Positions 27,117-35,958 of a stretch of 64,000 nt of DNA are shown piece by piece. Numbering within the stretch: position 1 is the first letter of the stretch; every line of letters begins with the position of its first letter. The position numbers were made by a program, and so were the translations under genes. The notes under the pieces were generated by a model. It was not told the DNA's origin and made no database searches. It saw only the letters and a program-made list of their open reading frames with translations. This stretch comes from Flavobacterium psychrophilum DSM 3660 = ATCC 49418 (lineage in GTDB: Bacteria; Bacteroidota; Bacteroidia; Flavobacteriales; Flavobacteriaceae): assembly GCF_002217405.1 (NCBI RefSeq), contig NZ_MUHE01000005.1, forward strand, positions 1-64,000, written 5' to 3'.

Positions 27117-27497
27117 ATGGTAGATGAACAAATAAGATTTTCTGACGCAGAATTAGCAGAATTTAAAGAATTAATCTTAGGAAAACTAGACAAAGCTAAA
27201 ATCGATCTAGATTTAATACGAAGCGCTTACATGAATGACTTAAATAACGGTACCGATGATACATCGCCAACGTTTAAAGCATTTGAGGAAGGAAGCGAAA
27301 CGATGTCTAAAGAAGCAAACTCACAACTGGCTATACGCCAAGAGAAATTTATTCGTGACTTGCGAAATGCGCTGGTTCGTATAGAAAGTAAAACTTACGG
27401 TGTTTGTAAAGTAACAGGAAAATTAATAGACAAAGAACGTTTAAAAATTGTTCCTCATGCAACAATGAGTATTGAAGCAAAAAATTTGCAGAAATAA
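27117..27497 (+). CDS. TraR/DksA-type protein with degenerate zinc finger
   Basis: A 126-residue protein with an N-terminal coiled-coil helix pair (about 8-90) and a C-terminal segment YGVCKVTGKLIDKERLKIVP that aligns to the DksA zinc finger. Only C97 of the four Cys remains: T100 replaces the second, and S118 and A121 occupy the last two positions. DksA-family proteins enter the RNA polymerase secondary channel and alter initiation. The region still resembles the finger fold without zinc. Its place between ileS and lspA, 6 nt after ileS, suggests an ileS-linked transcript. Confidence 0.88.
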   Translation: MVDEQIRFSDAELAEFKELILGKLDKAKIDLDLIRSAYMNDLNNGTDDTSPTFKAFEEGSETMSKEANSQLAIRQEKFIRDLRNALVRIESKTYGVCKVTGKLIDKERLKIVPHATMSIEAKNLQK

Positions 27498-27517
27498 TTT
27501 TACCCCAATAAATTACT

Positions 27518-27544
27518 AAACGCTCCTTTTAGGAGCGTTTTTTA
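27518..27544 (+). terminator. Intrinsic terminator after the TraR/DksA gene
   Basis: AAACGCTCC-TTTT-AGGAGCGTTTTTT, a perfect stem with a T-tract. Confidence 0.9.
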
Positions 27545-27682
27545 TATCGTAATATAAGTCGAAAGGCATAAAATTAAATGTCTTAAAGTCTTTCATGTAT
27601 AGATATTCATATCTTTTTTTGTAAAAATTAAAAAACTTCGGATTTACTTGCAACAAGGATTTGCGACTTTATGACTTTCCGC

Positions 27683-27714
27683 TTGCGACTTTAGGGTAAT
27701 AATGTTTATTTTTG
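27683..27714 (+). promoter_or_regulatory. Bacteroidota-type promoter for lspA
   Basis: TTG (27683-27685), a 21-nt spacer, then TATTTTTG (27707-27714), 20 nt before the lspA ATG. Confidence 0.6.
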
Positions 27715-27733
27715 TCCCGTAATAAATTTTAAA

Positions 27734-28327
27734 ATGAATTTAAAGAAAGCCTATTTTATTGTTTTTCTGGTTTTGCTAATAGACCAAATTTCTAAAATAT
27801 ATGTAAAAACACATTTTGTTTTACACCAAGAAGTCCCTGTGTTTTCATGGTTTAAAATACTATTTATAGAAAACGAAGGCATGGCTTGGGGTGTCGAAAT
27901 TCCTGGTATTTACGGAAAATTAACCCTAACTTTATTTAGGATTCTTGCCGTAGGAGGTATAGGTTATTGGCTTTGGGATGCTGTAAAAAAACGGAGTTCA
28001 ACGGTATTGGTTATAGCTATTTCACTAATTATGGCAGGTGCCTTTGGGAATATTATCGATTCTGTTTTTTACGGAAAAATATTTAATGATAGTACTTACA
28101 GCTTGGCTACATTATTTAGCGAGCAACCTTATGGTAGCTGGTTTTACGGAAAAGTTGTAGATATGTTATATTTTCCAATTTGGGAAGGAAATTTGCCAAC
28201 TTGGTTGCCTGTTTGGGGCGGAAACCATTTTACATTCTTTAATGCCATTTTTAATGTGGCAGATATGGCAATATCTACAGGTGTTGGGATTTTGATAGTT
28301 TTTAATAAAAAAGCTTTCGCAAAATAA
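27734..28327 (+). CDS. lspA: Lipoprotein signal peptidase LspA
   Basis: An inner-membrane aspartyl protease that removes lipoprotein signal peptides. The 197-residue protein is longer than E. coli LspA (164). It has an insert between helices 3 and 4 (about 115-160) that is usual in Bacteroidota. Visible motifs are LLIDQISKIYVK, NEGMAWG, the catalytic Asp in GAFGNIIDSVFYG and the second in FNVADMAIS. Its stop abuts the convergent folate-enzyme stop. Confidence 0.95.
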   Translation: MNLKKAYFIVFLVLLIDQISKIYVKTHFVLHQEVPVFSWFKILFIENEGMAWGVEIPGIYGKLTLTLFRILAVGGIGYWLWDAVKKRSSTVLVIAISLIMAGAFGNIIDSVFYGKIFNDSTYSLATLFSEQPYGSWFYGKVVDMLYFPIWEGNLPTWLPVWGGNHFTFFNAIFNVADMAISTGVGILIVFNKKAFAK

Positions 28328-28891
28328 TTAATATTTATAAATAGTTTTGGGAGTTACACAAAAATTTAAGGTAACATCATTTTCAAAAATATCGGAAATA
28401 AACGCTTCAGATTCAAAAAAGGAAAGTCCTATTTTAATAGTTTCAGGTTTGCATTCGGACAGGAATTTGTCATAAAATCCTTTTCCGTAACCTACTCGGT
28501 TTCCTAGCTTATCATAAGCTAAAAGAGGCACAAAAACCACCTCTATTTTGTGAACAGGGACTTCTAAACCATCAATAGGTTCTGGAATATTGTATTGGTT
28601 TTTCTTTATTTTTGTGTTATCTGTTAGCAGAAAATGAGTCATTTCTCGGGTTTCAAAATTAGCTTTCGAAACCACAATTTCTTTGTCTTTTCCTTGCAAA
28701 AGGTGCAACACAAACTCGGTATTTACTTCTTTTTGTTCTTCTATAGGGAGAAAAACATGAAAATACGTTTTGTTCCAGATGTTTAATTTCAGAATAGCAT
28801 TGGCTATTTCTAACGACATTTCTTCAATATCATTTTGAGATAAGTTTTGTCTTAATTTTTTGTATTTTAATCGAAGTTCTTTTTTGTTCAT
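28328..28891 (-). CDS. 5-formyltetrahydrofolate cyclo-ligase
   Basis: Converts 5-formyl-THF to 5,10-methenyl-THF using ATP. The 187-residue protein has the N-terminal basic KKELRLKYKKLR and the family signature VPLLAYDKLGNRVGYGKGFY followed by DKFL. It is convergent with lspA with no gap between the stops. It lies 45 nt downstream of the AstE/AspA-like gene and may share its transcript. Confidence 0.93.
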   Translation of the reverse strand: MNKKELRLKYKKLRQNLSQNDIEEMSLEIANAILKLNIWNKTYFHVFLPIEEQKEVNTEFVLHLLQGKDKEIVVSKANFETREMTHFLLTDNTKIKKNQYNIPEPIDGLEVPVHKIEVVFVPLLAYDKLGNRVGYGKGFYDKFLSECKPETIKIGLSFFESEAFISDIFENDVTLNFCVTPKTIYKY

Positions 28892-28936
28892 ATCAAAATC
28901 TGAAATCTAAATTCGTTAATTAGCAATAATAAATCA

Positions 28937-29914
28937 TTATTCTCCGCCATCGCCCACAATATTCGAAATATGGTAAATTGCATCACCTTGATAAATTATT
29001 GGCGAATGGTTTGCATTAATAACATACCCGTTAGCTGGTGCTTTTACTTTTTGTTCAAATTTACCAAAAGGATCAGTAATTGTGCCTAAAATTGTGCCTT
29101 TTTCTACAAAAGATCCAATTAGGTTGTTGTCATGAAATAAACCTGAGCGTTTGGCACGCAACCAACCTGATTTTTGAATATAAATGGTTTTGTTTGTTTG
29201 TTTTTCGGTTGTAAGATTGTTGTTTAGCATTGCTAAATGTTCTAAAATTCGTTTCACGCCATTCACCCCTTCGTTGGCAACCGATTTGTTGATGTCGAGA
29301 GATTTTCCGCCTTCAAAAAGCAACATTTTTATATTCATTTTATCTGCAGAATTTCTAAAAGAGCCAGCAATGTTTTTAGAGTATAAGGTAAAAGGCGCAT
29401 CGAAAACATCGGCCAATTTTTTTAATTCTAAATTATTTGGTGTAATTCTAATTTGTGGCGCATTAAACCGGCTGGCACCTCCGGCATGAAAATCGATAGC
29501 ATAATCTACCACTGGCATAATTTCTTCTAGAATATGGTGTGCAAAACGACTTGCTAAAGAGCCTTTTTTGCTTCCTGGAAAAACACGATTTAAATCTCTT
29601 CCGTCAGGAAATTCACGTGATTTATTTACAAAACCAAACATATTTATAATAGGAATGCAAATGATAGTTCCAGTTTTCGGCTTATTGATCTTCTGTATTA
29701 TTAGTTGTCTAATGATCTCGACACCGTTTATTTCGTCACCATGAATTCCTGCCGAAAATAAAATCACGGGACCATCAATAGTAGAACGCTCTACAATTAC
29801 TGGTATTTTTAGCTTGGTAGTGGTATGCAAACGAGCTATTTCCATATCTATAGTTTTACTTTCGCCAGCTTTAATACTTTCGCCAAGAATGGTAATTGTC
29901 TTCGTTTTTTTCAT
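28937..29914 (-). CDS. Succinylglutamate desuccinylase/aspartoacylase family protein
   Basis: A 325-residue M14-type zinc carboxypeptidase-fold hydrolase. Zinc ligands are visible in SAGIHGDEINGVEI (HxxE), and a later IDFHAGG supplies the third His. A biotinyl/lipoyl-like C-terminal domain follows (about 240-320, VEKGTILGTITDPFGKFEQK). Members deacylate small N-acyl amino acids. Related proteins sit beside RimK-type ligases in some genomes, but none is seen here. The substrate is unknown. Confidence 0.9.
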   Translation of the reverse strand: MKKTKTITILGESIKAGESKTIDMEIARLHTTTKLKIPVIVERSTIDGPVILFSAGIHGDEINGVEIIRQLIIQKINKPKTGTIICIPIINMFGFVNKSREFPDGRDLNRVFPGSKKGSLASRFAHHILEEIMPVVDYAIDFHAGGASRFNAPQIRITPNNLELKKLADVFDAPFTLYSKNIAGSFRNSADKMNIKMLLFEGGKSLDINKSVANEGVNGVKRILEHLAMLNNNLTTEKQTNKTIYIQKSGWLRAKRSGLFHDNNLIGSFVEKGTILGTITDPFGKFEQKVKAPANGYVINANHSPIIYQGDAIYHISNIVGDGGE

Positions 29915-29997
29915 TTTATAAATTTAAAGTTTAAATGTAGAAATAATATTTTGGAAATCGTAAATTTGACTGTTTTAAAAATATCAATTTCAAATCA

Positions 29998-31797
29998 ATG
30001 TCAATTTCATCTTTAGAGTTACAAATACAAACCCTTCCGGATAATCCTGGAGTATATCAGTATTACGACAAAGACGGCAAAATTTTGTATGTGGGTAAAG
30101 CAAAAAACCTCAAAAAAAGGGTTTCTTCTTACTTTAATAAAGTGCATGATACTGCAAAAACAAATGTCCTTGTTAAGAAAATTGTAACTATAAAACACAT
30201 TGTTGTACCTACCGAAACCGATGCGTTATTACTAGAAAACAACCTTATAAAAACCCTGCAACCACGATACAATATTTTGCTTCGTGACGACAAAACGTAC
30301 CCTTGGATTTGTATTAAAAAAGAACCTTTCTCGAGATTGTTTCCAACTAGGAAAATGGTAAAAGATGGTTCAGAATATTTTGGGCCTTATACTAGTTTTA
30401 AAACAGTTTCGGTAATTTTAGATTTGATCAAGGAATTGTATCCGCTGCGAAGCTGTAATTTCGATTTGAGCCAAAAAAACATCGAAAACTATAAATTTAA
30501 AGTTTGTTTAGAATACCATATTGGCAATTGCAAAGGCGCTTGCGAAGGACTAGAAACACTAGAAAATTATCAAACACAAATAAATGCAATTCGTGAAATT
30601 TTGAAAGGAAATTTTAAAGACTCTATGAAAGATTTCAAAAAAGTGATGACTAATTTAGCTCAGAATATGCACTTCGAAGAAGCTCAAAAAATAAAAGAAA
30701 AAATAGAAATTCTAGAAAATTACCAGTCACGTTCTACCATCATAAACCCAAAAATCACAAATATCGATGTCTTTTCTATCGTTTCAGACGAAGCAGCAGC
30801 ATTTATTAACTTTCTCCAAATTTCGCATGGTTCGATTATTCGTTCCCATACTTTAGAAATAAAAAAGAAACTAGACGAAACAGATCAAGAATTATTAGAA
30901 CTAGCAATTGTCGAGCTCAGAGAGCGTTTTCAATTACTTTCAAGAGAAATTATTGTTCCTTTCGAAGTCGAAGTAGGCGAAAATATAAAAGTAACAGTAC
31001 CACAATTAGGCGACAAAAAGCAAATTTTAGAATTATCTGTTCGCAACGCTAAATTTTACAGAATCGAACAACTCAAACAACTACAAATTGTAGATCCAGA
31101 ACGCCATGTGAATCGAATTATGGCACAAATGAAAAAAGACTTACGCCTATCTGTCGAGCCACGGCACATAGAATGTTTCGACAACTCAAACATACAAGGA
31201 ACCAATCCCGTTGCGGCCTGCGTAGTTTTTAAAGACGGGAAACCATCCAAAAAAGACTACCGCCATTTTAACATAAAAACCGTAGAAGGACCAAACGATT
31301 TCGCTTCTATGGAAGAAGTCGTGTATCGCAGATACAAACGATTACTCGACGAAAACCAACCCCTGCCTAATTTAATTATTATCGATGGCGGAAAAGGACA
31401 ACTATCATCGGCACTCAAAATCATCGACGAACTAGATTTACGAGGAAAAATCGCCATTATAGGAATTGCAAAACGATTAGAAGAATTGTTTTATCCAGGA
31501 GATTCTATTCCTCTATATTTAGATAAAAAATCAGAAACACTAAAAATAATACAACAATTACGAAACGAAGCACACCGATTCGGAATAACCTTTCACAGAG
31601 ACAAACGCAGTAAAGCAGCACTCAATTCATCTATAGAAACCATTCCAGGAATTGGCGAAAAAACAATGCTAACATTAATAAAACATTTCAAAAGTGTAAA
31701 AAGATTAAAATTAGCCAAAGAAAAAGAAATATCTGACCTTATAGGTATTTCAAAAGCCAAAAAAATTACCGACTTTTACAGCAAATTAGACAACTAA
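29998..31797 (+). CDS. uvrC: UvrABC system protein C
   Basis: Makes the two incisions flanking DNA lesions in nucleotide excision repair. The 599-residue protein has an N-terminal GIY-YIG domain (PGVYQYYDKDGKILYVGKAK, residues 17-37), a UVR motif (about 205-240), a UvrC RNase-H-like nuclease (IECFDNSNIQGTNPVA, about 390; IIIDGGKGQLSSA) and C-terminal helix-hairpin-helix repeats (IETIPGIGEKTML). It is divergent from the AstE/AspA-like gene. Confidence 0.97.
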   Translation: MSISSLELQIQTLPDNPGVYQYYDKDGKILYVGKAKNLKKRVSSYFNKVHDTAKTNVLVKKIVTIKHIVVPTETDALLLENNLIKTLQPRYNILLRDDKTYPWICIKKEPFSRLFPTRKMVKDGSEYFGPYTSFKTVSVILDLIKELYPLRSCNFDLSQKNIENYKFKVCLEYHIGNCKGACEGLETLENYQTQINAIREILKGNFKDSMKDFKKVMTNLAQNMHFEEAQKIKEKIEILENYQSRSTIINPKITNIDVFSIVSDEAAAFINFLQISHGSIIRSHTLEIKKKLDETDQELLELAIVELRERFQLLSREIIVPFEVEVGENIKVTVPQLGDKKQILELSVRNAKFYRIEQLKQLQIVDPERHVNRIMAQMKKDLRLSVEPRHIECFDNSNIQGTNPVAACVVFKDGKPSKKDYRHFNIKTVEGPNDFASMEEVVYRRYKRLLDENQPLPNLIIIDGGKGQLSSALKIIDELDLRGKIAIIGIAKRLEELFYPGDSIPLYLDKKSETLKIIQQLRNEAHRFGITFHRDKRSKAALNSSIETIPGIGEKTMLTLIKHFKSVKRLKLAKEKEISDLIGISKAKKITDFYSKLDN

Positions 31798-31837
31798 TAT
31801 TTGTAGCGAATGTATAAAGCACACAAGCAATCCATTT

Positions 31838-31907
31838 TCCCGCTATTCACTCCAATCTTTTTCTTTCTGAAAAAGAAAGAAAAAGGATTTCCGTTGCTAT
31901 CGGGGCT
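31838..31907 (-). repeat. Dispersed hairpin element, copy C
   Basis: On the minus strand it begins AGCCCCGATAGCAACGGAAA and ends in GAATAGCGGGA. It has the same conserved ends as copies A and B. The central stem is an 11-bp CTTTTTCTTTC / GAAAGAAAAAG of unrelated sequence. It fills the uvrC-patatin gap and accounts for an artificial N-terminal extension of the patatin reading frame. Confidence 0.8.
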
Positions 31908-31914
31908 AAAAGGC

Positions 31915-34119
31915 ATGCGTCTTTTGTATCTGTTAACCTTTTGCCTAACCTCCCTCATTTGCTTTTCACAAACACAAGACTCCAGCAGAAGACTAAAAAT
32001 AGGACTCGTTCTTAGCGGCGGCGGCGCAAAAGGATTTGCCCATATAGGCGTACTAAAAGAAATAGAGCGAGCAGGCATAAAAATAGATTACATAGGCGGT
32101 ACAAGCATGGGCGCCATAATAGGCGGATTATATGCCAGCGGATACAATGCCAGCCAACTAGATTCGATATTTAAAGAGACAAACTTCGACGAATTAGTTC
32201 AAGATTTTGTACCCCGAAAAAACAAAACTTTCTACGAAAAGAGCAACGACGAGTTGTATGCACTTTCATTACCCTTTCAAAAATTCAAAATCACCATTCC
32301 CAAAGGATTATCTAAAGGAATGTATAATTACAATTTAATTAGTAAACTAACCCATAACGTTCGGCATGTTCAAGATTTTAGTAAACTAAAAATACCTTTT
32401 CTGTGTGTAGCCACAAATTTAGAAACTGGAGAAGAAAAAGTTTTTAAAAACGGTTGTTTGCCATTAGTCCTATCTGCAAGTAGCGCCTTCCCCTCCTTAT
32501 TCTCTCCAGTAGAAATAGATGGCGATTTGTATGTAGATGGCGGGGTTACTAACAATTATCCCGTAGAAGAAGTAAGAAAAATGGGGGCAGATGTTATTAT
32601 TGGTGTCGATGTGCAAGACGACTTAAAAGACCGAGAATCTTTAAATAGTGTGCTAGTAATTCTGAATCAAATTTCAAATTATCAAACCATTGAAAAAATG
32701 AGAGAAAAGAAACTTCAAACCGATATTTATATAAAACCAAATATCGAAGGATTTTCAGTAGTTTCTTTCGATCGAGGAGAACAAATAGTAAACAAAGGCA
32801 TAGAAGCCGCTTTACTAGTAAGAGAAAAATTAGAAAGATTAGGCACGCATTATCAGGAAGCCCCAGAAAACACAAAGGGAATAGATAGTTTGCACATTCA
32901 AGAAATTGGTATAGAAGGCAATGAAAATTATACCCGTTCGTATGTTATTGGAAAACTCAGATTTAAACCAGGAAGTAAAATTAGTTATAGCGATTTACAT
33001 AATGGGATAAACAACTTAAACGCTACTCAAAATTTTAGTTCTTTAAATTATAAACTAACAAAACAGGACAATCAAGACAATTTAATTATTAATGTTAAAG
33101 AAAATCCAGTAAAAACCTATTTCAAATTAGGCGTGCATTATGACGACTTATTTAAATCTAGTGCCTTAGTAAATGTTACACAACGCAACCTATATTTTAA
33201 AAACGATGTCGCTTCATTAGATGTTATTCTAGGAGATGCCTTTAGGTATAATTTAGATTATTATATAGACAACGGTTTTCATTGGAGTTTTGGATTAAAA
33301 TCGAAACTAAATCAGTTTAAGCGAGCAAGCGAAACCGATTTTAATGATGGTAAAACCCTACAAAACACAGGATTAGAAAATATAAATATAGATTATCTAG
33401 ACCTATCCAATCAAGCTTATTTGCAAACAATATTTGCCCAAAAATTCTTATTCGGAATAGGTGTAGAACATAAATATATTAATGTAACAGCAAATTTATC
33501 TGCAAACACAAGAAAATATTTAGATAAAAATAATTATATGTCATTAATAGGTTTCTTAAAATACGATTCCTTTTCAAACAAATATTTTCCTAAAAGAGGC
33601 TGGTATTTTATGGGCGACATACAATCATTTTTATCCTCATCTAACCACTATGACGATTTTACTCGGTTTACAAGTTTAAAAGCTGATGTAGGAATTGTAC
33701 AAACAGTTTTCAAAAAAGTAGCAGTAAAACTTCAAACAGAAGGAGGGTTTCTAGTAGATACAAAAACCAATACTGTTTTCGATTATGTTTTGGGCGGTTA
33801 TGGTTTTACTAAAATAAATAATCTGAAACCTTTTTACGGATATAATTATTTAGATCTTTCGGGTAATAGTTATGTAAAAGCTAGTTTATCGTTTGATTAT
33901 GAGTTTATTAAAAAAAATCATCTTAACCTTTGCTCAAATTTCGCCAATATAGGTAATAATATTTTTGATACCAATGCTTGGATATCTAGTCCTAAATATA
34001 CTGGTTACGCATTAGGTTATGGTATAGAAACGCTTGTGGGACCAATCGAAATAAAACAAAGTTGGTCGCCAGAAACTGGCAAAAGTTTTACTTGGTTTAC
34101 TGTTGGATTTGTCTTTTAG
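31915..34119 (+). CDS. Patatin-like phospholipase with BamA-type beta-barrel
   Basis: Started at the ATG at 31915, the protein has 734 residues and a clean signal peptide (MRLLYLLTFCLTSLICFSQ). The frame upstream to 31810 is dispersed-repeat DNA. The patatin domain (about 27-320) has the oxyanion loop SGGGAKGFAHIG, the nucleophile S64 in GGTSMGA and the catalytic Asp in YVDGGVTNNYP. A POTRA-like segment follows (about 330-410), then a strand-rich barrel ending in FTWFTVGFVF. This layout matches outer-membrane type Vd (PlpD-like) phospholipases. The final Phe suits BAM insertion. Confidence 0.93.
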   Translation: MRLLYLLTFCLTSLICFSQTQDSSRRLKIGLVLSGGGAKGFAHIGVLKEIERAGIKIDYIGGTSMGAIIGGLYASGYNASQLDSIFKETNFDELVQDFVPRKNKTFYEKSNDELYALSLPFQKFKITIPKGLSKGMYNYNLISKLTHNVRHVQDFSKLKIPFLCVATNLETGEEKVFKNGCLPLVLSASSAFPSLFSPVEIDGDLYVDGGVTNNYPVEEVRKMGADVIIGVDVQDDLKDRESLNSVLVILNQISNYQTIEKMREKKLQTDIYIKPNIEGFSVVSFDRGEQIVNKGIEAALLVREKLERLGTHYQEAPENTKGIDSLHIQEIGIEGNENYTRSYVIGKLRFKPGSKISYSDLHNGINNLNATQNFSSLNYKLTKQDNQDNLIINVKENPVKTYFKLGVHYDDLFKSSALVNVTQRNLYFKNDVASLDVILGDAFRYNLDYYIDNGFHWSFGLKSKLNQFKRASETDFNDGKTLQNTGLENINIDYLDLSNQAYLQTIFAQKFLFGIGVEHKYINVTANLSANTRKYLDKNNYMSLIGFLKYDSFSNKYFPKRGWYFMGDIQSFLSSSNHYDDFTRFTSLKADVGIVQTVFKKVAVKLQTEGGFLVDTKTNTVFDYVLGGYGFTKINNLKPFYGYNYLDLSGNSYVKASLSFDYEFIKKNHLNLCSNFANIGNNIFDTNAWISSPKYTGYALGYGIETLVGPIEIKQSWSPETGKSFTWFTVGFVF

Positions 34120-34161
34120 AAGCGTATTTCGTAAATTAACATCAGAAATAATCATTTTTTA

Positions 34162-34191
34162 TTGTATTGTTTTCAAAAAAGTCTATTTTTG
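34162..34191 (+). promoter_or_regulatory. Bacteroidota-type promoter for the permease gene
   Basis: TTG (34162-34164), a 19-nt spacer, then TATTTTTG (34184-34191). The ATG at 34220 follows, which supports that start. Confidence 0.65.
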
Positions 34192-34219
34192 GAAAACTAA
34201 AACACAAAATTTTATTTTT

Positions 34220-35698
34220 ATGTCTATTTGGAAAAAAAAATCAATATCTCTTTTGCTTGCAGAAGCATCTGAGTCTGAGAAAGGTTTAAAAAGAACACTA
34301 ACCGCTTGGTCGCTTGTCGCATTAGGAGTTGGCGCAATTATAGGAGCTGGTCTTTTTGTTAGAACCGCAACGGCGGCTGCCCAAAACGCTGGGCCATCAG
34401 TAACAATCGCATTTATTATAGCAGCTATTGGCTGTGCTTTGGCAGGGCTTTGTTATGCAGAATTGTCTTCATCTATTCCAATTTCAGGAAGCGCATATAC
34501 TTATACTTATGCAACAATGGGAGAGCTTTTAGCTTGGATAATTGGTTGGGATTTAATACTAGAGTATGCCGTAGGGGCTGCCACTGTTGGGATCGCTTGG
34601 AGTGAGTATCTAAATAACTTGCTGGTAAATGTGCTTCATACTAGTCCTATACCTTATTCTTTATCACATTCGCCTTTTCAAATTTCTGCATCAGGAGAAC
34701 ATGGTATAATAAACCTTCCTGCCTTCTTTATTGTAGCAGTAATAAGTTTGTTGCTAATTAAAGGAACACAAGAATCTGCATTTGTAAATGGTATCATTGT
34801 ACTTGTAAAAGTATCTATTGTAATAATGATTATTGTATTTGGTTGGAATTTTATAAACCCAATAAATCATACTCCTTATATACCACAGCCTTCAATATTT
34901 ATAGATGACTCAGGTGTGGGACATAATTACGGAGGAATCATGGGTATTTTAGGAGCAGCAGGAACAGTATTTTTTGCTTTTATCGGATTTGATGCAGTTA
35001 GTACAGCGGCACAAGAAACTAAAAACCCAAAAAGAGATATGCCAATTGGTATTTTAGGCTCATTAGCTGTTTGTACTGTTTTGTATATTCTTTTTGCACA
35101 CGTTTTAACTGGACTTGAATCTGTAGAATTTTTTAGAACAAGCGGAAAAGAAGCATCGGTTGCAAATGTAATTACCTCTGCAATGGTTGGTTACGAGTGG
35201 TTAGCCCAGTTTGTAACAGTAGCTATTTTATTTGGATTTACCTCGGTAATTTTAGTAATGTTACTAGGTCAATCTAGGGTTTTTTACGCTATGGGTAAAG
35301 ATGGTTTATTGCCAAAAGCATTCGGAGACTTACATTCTAAATACAAAACACCATACAAAGCAAATCTTGTCATTTTAGTAATTGTTGGTGCATTTGCTGC
35401 TTTTGTTCCGGGAGATATAGTAGGAGATATGACTAGTATAGGTACTTTATTTGCATTTATTTTAGTTTGTGTTTCTGTAATTGTATTAAGAAAAACAGAT
35501 CCAGATATGAAACGCGAATTCAAAACTCCATTCGTACCATTTGTACCAATTTTAGGTGTAATAGTTTGTTTAGCAATGATATACGGTCTTGGCTGGACAA
35601 ACTGGTTAAGACTTGCAGTTTGGCTAGCAATAGGACTTATTGTATATTTCGGGTATAGTAAAAAAAATAGCGTTTTAAACAATCCTGATAAAAAATAA
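34220..35698 (+). CDS. APC-family amino acid permease
   Basis: A 492-residue transporter with 12 or more hydrophobic helices, of the cationic amino acid transporter (CAT, YfnA/YhdG-like) type. Helix 1 carries the unwound GVGAIIGAGLFV motif. FFAFIGFDAVSTAAQETKNP is the consensus amphipathic motif of CAT proteins. The start is taken at MSIWKKK (34220), downstream of a good promoter; a longer frame from 34103 overlaps the patatin 3' end. It may import amino acids for the aromatic degradation genes that follow, though a terminator separates them. Confidence 0.92.
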   Translation: MSIWKKKSISLLLAEASESEKGLKRTLTAWSLVALGVGAIIGAGLFVRTATAAAQNAGPSVTIAFIIAAIGCALAGLCYAELSSSIPISGSAYTYTYATMGELLAWIIGWDLILEYAVGAATVGIAWSEYLNNLLVNVLHTSPIPYSLSHSPFQISASGEHGIINLPAFFIVAVISLLLIKGTQESAFVNGIIVLVKVSIVIMIIVFGWNFINPINHTPYIPQPSIFIDDSGVGHNYGGIMGILGAAGTVFFAFIGFDAVSTAAQETKNPKRDMPIGILGSLAVCTVLYILFAHVLTGLESVEFFRTSGKEASVANVITSAMVGYEWLAQFVTVAILFGFTSVILVMLLGQSRVFYAMGKDGLLPKAFGDLHSKYKTPYKANLVILVIVGAFAAFVPGDIVGDMTSIGTLFAFILVCVSVIVLRKTDPDMKREFKTPFVPFVPILGVIVCLAMIYGLGWTNWLRLAVWLAIGLIVYFGYSKKNSVLNNPDKK

Positions 35699-35717
35699 AA
35701 AACATTTAAAACACATA

Positions 35718-35764
35718 AAAAAAGGCATTAAAACTTGATTAAATCGAGTTTTTAATGCCTTTTA
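35718..35764 (+). terminator. Intrinsic terminator after the permease gene
   Basis: AAAAGGCATTAAAACTTGATT pairs with the complementary AAATCGAGTTTTTAATGCC side with one bulge, followed by TTTT. Confidence 0.8.
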
Positions 35765-35958
35765 TCGATTATAAATATTTCAAAATAAAAGGCTCGTAAA
35801 AATAATTTTTTCCCGATATTTGTAATATGAAATCTACATGGTCAGGCTTATTATCCTATTTACAATTCCTCATCAAGAGAAATCCTGAGTGAGAAAAACT
35901 TTAGTTTTACAAAAAAAAAATCTAAAATATAATATCGTAAATCTAAAATTAGAAAAAA

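Noticed and set aside
34103-34219. An N-terminal extension of the permease overlapping the patatin gene
   Set aside because: A good promoter at 34162-34191 lies inside it. The conserved start MSIWKKK is at 34220.
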